This document shows positions 5,124 through 7,204 of a stretch of DNA of 7,204 bases, piece after piece. This DNA is from Promethearchaeota archaeon. GTDB lineage: Archaea > Asgardarchaeota > Lokiarchaeia > Sigyniarchaeales > SOKP01. Location: the NCBI GenBank assembly GCA_019057355.1, contig DXJM01000108.1, forward strand, positions 1-7,204, read 5' to 3'. Positions within the stretch are counted from its first letter, which is position 1, and each line of letters opens with the position of its first letter. A program made the translations under genes and the position numbers. The notes beneath the pieces were generated by a model that ran no database searches, had not been told where the DNA came from, and saw only the letters and a list, made by a program, of their open reading frames with translations.

Positions 5124-6623
5124 ATGGAAAGAAAAAATATAAGAATTATTGCTGTAGTGGTAGTTGCCGCAGCTATTGTTGGCGGTAGTATCGGGGCATA
5201 TGTTTTTATCTTTGCTCCAGGTGCAGGTCAATATAATTGGTCCGCTGCAGATTGCCCGGGTGCTCCTTCCACAATAACAGCGGATCAGATTATTAAGATA
5301 GGGGTTCTTGGTGATCTTAGTGACACAACTGGTAAAGGAGCATATCAAGGTGCTTGGCTTGCTGCTAGAGATCTAAATTTAGAAGGAGGAATAATAGTTG
5401 ATGGTAAAACATATTATTATGGGATCACATCTGAAGATACTCAGGAAGCTGCTCCTGCAATAAATACCCAAACCGGTATAACTGCTGCTGAGAGGCTTAT
5501 AAATTATAAAAATGTTCAATATACTCTCGGTGGTTTTAGAACTGAATATGTCCTTAGTTATTTAAATGTTCTTTTTCCTGAAAAAATTCCATTCTTTAGC
5601 TGTGGTGCAGCATGGGACACTTTTACAACTACCTTAGTACCTTATTTTTATAACGGTGGTAATGCTGGTCCTCCTCTAGGAGTTCTTCCGCCATATAAAT
5701 ATTTCTTCAGACAAACACCCTTATCTCTTTCTGAAATGGCAGATCAAATAGCAGACTATATTATCTATTTAACAAACTCTTCCTTCAATAATGGATACAA
5801 TATTACGAAATTTCACATAATAAGAGAAGCACATACTTGGAACGCAGATGCACTAAGTGTAATAAATACTACTCTAAGTAATAATCAAATATTTAATTTA
5901 ACAGAAGGTGTCTACGCACAATTTAATCCGGCAGAACCAACCACTTGGGATTCAGTTATGAGTACTTTTATAAGTAATGTTAAAACTTCAGATGATACTA
6001 ACCAAAGTGTTATCATTCCGTTCATTTCAGGTTCAGGTGGTCAAACTTTTATGGAAAAATATGCAACTGCAGGGACAGGTCAACCAAATTCAATTGTATG
6101 TGGAATTGATGTTCAGTCCCAAAAGGAAACATTTTGGAGTCAGACTTCAGGTAATTGTAGATATGAGGTATGTTATGTTACGGTTAAAGAAAATGTTGCA
6201 AAAACTCCTAACACAATTGATTTTTGGAATAACTATACTACAAAATGGTCTGAAACTCCATCCTATAATTCCTTTGGAGCATATGATTCAATTTTAGCAA
6301 TGAATTGGGCTATAAATGAGTCACAATCTTTTGATCCAGATGTAATGGTCACAACACTAGAAACTCTTAATGGAACAGATTATTTTGAAGGTGTAGGAAG
6401 TCGAGTTGCTTATAATCCAACTAACCATGCCATCATTAAAGGATATCCACATGGCACTGGAATGTTAGTACAATGGGTAGACGATCCTAGCGATGGTGGA
6501 ACATGGACCTGTCTTCCAACATTTTGGGAAGATAGTGGAGTACCGGGTAATCCTTATGATATCTATCCTAAAACTTTAGCCGAAGGAGACATTATAATAC
6601 CCTCATGGTGGCCTTCACCTTAA
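5124..6623 (+). CDS. ABC transporter substrate-binding protein, branched-chain amino acid (LivK) type
   Basis: A 499-residue extracellular solute receptor of the type I periplasmic-binding-protein fold (Peripla_BP_6/LivK group). A basic N-terminus and a hydrophobic segment (about 8-31) form a signal anchor; no lipobox cysteine follows, so it is likely tethered by this helix. The mature domain opens with IKIGVLGDLSDTTGKGAYQG, the usual first strand and ligand-contact loop, followed by AARDLNLEGGI and TAAERLINYKNVQYTLGGF, all typical of the family. The ligand may be an amino acid, amide, urea or another small polar solute. Nine N-X-S/T sequons and six cysteines in the outer part fit a glycosylated surface protein. 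Start: ATG at 5124 is chosen because AAGTGA ends nine bases before it; a GTG at 5112, within that sequence, would add four residues (MKKK). The LivH-like permease follows 123 bases downstream. Confidence 0.9.
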   Translation: MERKNIRIIAVVVVAAAIVGGSIGAYVFIFAPGAGQYNWSAADCPGAPSTITADQIIKIGVLGDLSDTTGKGAYQGAWLAARDLNLEGGIIVDGKTYYYGITSEDTQEAAPAINTQTGITAAERLINYKNVQYTLGGFRTEYVLSYLNVLFPEKIPFFSCGAAWDTFTTTLVPYFYNGGNAGPPLGVLPPYKYFFRQTPLSLSEMADQIADYIIYLTNSSFNNGYNITKFHIIREAHTWNADALSVINTTLSNNQIFNLTEGVYAQFNPAEPTTWDSVMSTFISNVKTSDDTNQSVIIPFISGSGGQTFMEKYATAGTGQPNSIVCGIDVQSQKETFWSQTSGNCRYEVCYVTVKENVAKTPNTIDFWNNYTTKWSETPSYNSFGAYDSILAMNWAINESQSFDPDVMVTTLETLNGTDYFEGVGSRVAYNPTNHAIIKGYPHGTGMLVQWVDDPSDGGTWTCLPTFWEDSGVPGNPYDIYPKTLAEGDIIIPSWWPSP

Positions 6624-6638
6624 TAAAAATTAAATAAC

Positions 6639-6649
6639 TTTTTTTTTTT
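6639..6649 (+). terminator. T11 tract after the substrate-binding protein gene
   Basis: Eleven T in a row begin 16 bases after the stop codon, in a very AT-rich spacer. This can cause partial termination, which would give more binding protein than permease, a common need in ABC importers. It need not block read-through to the permease. Confidence 0.5.
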
Positions 6650-6746
6650 AAAATTTTAAAAAATCTTATTAATTTAAAAAAAATGAAAAATATAAATGAA
6701 ACTAATAAAAAATTAAAAAAATTGGTGTATTGCTATATCTCTTGAT

Positions 6747-7139
6747 GTGCTCTTAATTAATGGAATTATTTTAGGTTCTGTTTATGCTCTACTTGCATTA
6801 GGATATTCTTTAGTCTACGGAGTTGGAAAAATAATGAATTTAGCTCACGGAGCATTATATATTCTCACAGGTTATTTTATTTATTGGATTTTAAACGCTG
6901 GATATAGTCGTGGTGAAGCAATATTATATGCTATAATTTTAATCACTCTAGTCGGAGCGCTTGTTTATTTATTACTAATTAAACCCTTGCAAAACACTCC
7001 ATTAGGAGTTTTAATAGTTACTTTCGCTTTAGCTTATTTAATTCAAAATTTAATATCATTTTTTATGGAGGCGCCCGCAGTAACTATTCCAGGATTATTT
7101 AGAATTCAATTATTTCCAGGATCTCCTTATGAGTGGAGG
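6747..7139 (+). CDS. livH: ABC transporter permease, LivH type (partial, contig end)
   Basis: The N-terminal 131 residues of a branched-chain-amino-acid-type permease (BPD_transp_2/LivH). The diagnostic start INGIILGSVYALLALGYSLV, then YGVGKIMNLAHGALYILTGY, matches the LivH pattern, with hydrophobic helices at about 4-24, 33-52, 58-78 and 84-105. It would form the membrane channel with a LivM-like partner and two ATPases, powered by ATP and fed by the preceding binding protein. An apparent stop at 7173-7175 lies in sequence that looks like adapter (7140-7204), so the real gene continues beyond the window; LivH is usually about 290 residues. The start is uncertain: GTG at 6747 has no ribosome-binding site and leaves only two residues before the family's first helix. 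An ATG at 6683 would join this frame if the seven-A run at 6715-6721 were one base shorter. Confidence 0.85.
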
Positions 7140-7204
7140 GATATATTCAGAAAAAAACAAAACTCCATTAACTGACCGCACTCGTATGCCATCTTCTTCT
7201 TGAA
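7140..7204 (+). other. Probable degraded Illumina TruSeq adapter at contig end
   Basis: From memory of the TruSeq index adapter (63 bases plus trailing A), the last 65 bases align gaplessly with about 45 identities. Best-preserved parts are AACTCCA (7161-7167), ACTGACC (7171-7177, at the index position and close to index TGACCA), CTCGTATGCC (7181-7190), TCTTCT (7192-7197) and CTTGAA (7199-7204). The alignment starts with GAT at 7140 and reaches the adapter's end at 7202, then AA. This is very unlikely for genomic DNA and indicates untrimmed low-quality read-through. Confidence 0.85.

Noticed and set aside
5124..5260. Lipoprotein signal in the binding protein
   Set aside because: The first cysteine follows AAD about ten residues past the hydrophobic segment and does not fit a lipobox.
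5079..5348. Minus-strand 89-codon frame rich in Cys and Phe
   Set aside because: Antisense to the signal-anchor region of the binding protein; its composition reflects the complement of Lys- and Ala-rich codons.
5977..6297. 106-codon plus-strand frame inside the binding-protein gene
   Set aside because: Out-of-frame shadow; no domain or ribosome-binding site.
7140..7175. Real C-terminus of a short permease
   Set aside because: The residues and stop codon come from sequence matching an Illumina adapter, and the protein would be less than half the usual LivH length.

Overview
This 7.2 kb window is AT-rich archaeal DNA. Evidence for an archaeon: TATA-box-like promoters about 25-60 bp upstream of starts, a GGTGAT ribosome-binding site, poly-T ends in place of classical stem-loop terminators, frequent TTG/GTG starts, and a helical-repeat protein with an alpha-SNAP-like look. 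An Asgard archaeon of the Lokiarchaeia type is my best guess, but no marker gene here proves it. The 3' edge is almost certainly the end of an assembled contig: the last 65 bases line up without gaps with a degraded Illumina TruSeq index adapter.

Layout. Three genes lie on the minus strand: a stand-alone FAS1 (fasciclin) domain protein (97-516), a TspO/MBR-type multi-pass membrane protein (708-1484) and a small MoaD/ThiS-type beta-grasp protein ending in Gly-Gly-Lys (1831-2049). A divergent promoter region (2050-2178) separates these from a plus-strand pair: a 595-residue TPR-like helical-repeat protein (2179-3966) overlapping a HAD-superfamily phosphatase (3950-4642). After a 480-base non-coding stretch comes the start of a branched-chain-amino-acid-type ABC importer operon: a membrane-anchored substrate-binding protein (5124-6623) and the first part of its LivH-like permease (6747 to the true end near 7139).

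How they fit together. The TPR and HAD genes overlap and are surely co-transcribed. The substrate-binding protein and permease are the first two parts of one importer; the second permease and the ATPases would lie beyond the contig end. The minus-strand genes show no obvious shared pathway, and each has its own promoter.

The most interesting non-coding signals are: (1) a duplicated promoter/operator module before the importer, TTTTACA-N14-TTTAC-N4-GTAAA followed by TTTAAATA, present twice 92 bp apart; (2) a leader before the TspO-like gene in which an 11-bp perfect inverted repeat pairs the start codon with the ATG of a 14-codon upstream ORF whose stop lies in the ribosome-binding site; (3) a CATGAA-centred motif repeated in the intergenic regions around the MoaD/ThiS gene; (4) the adapter remnant, which supplies a false stop codon to the permease.
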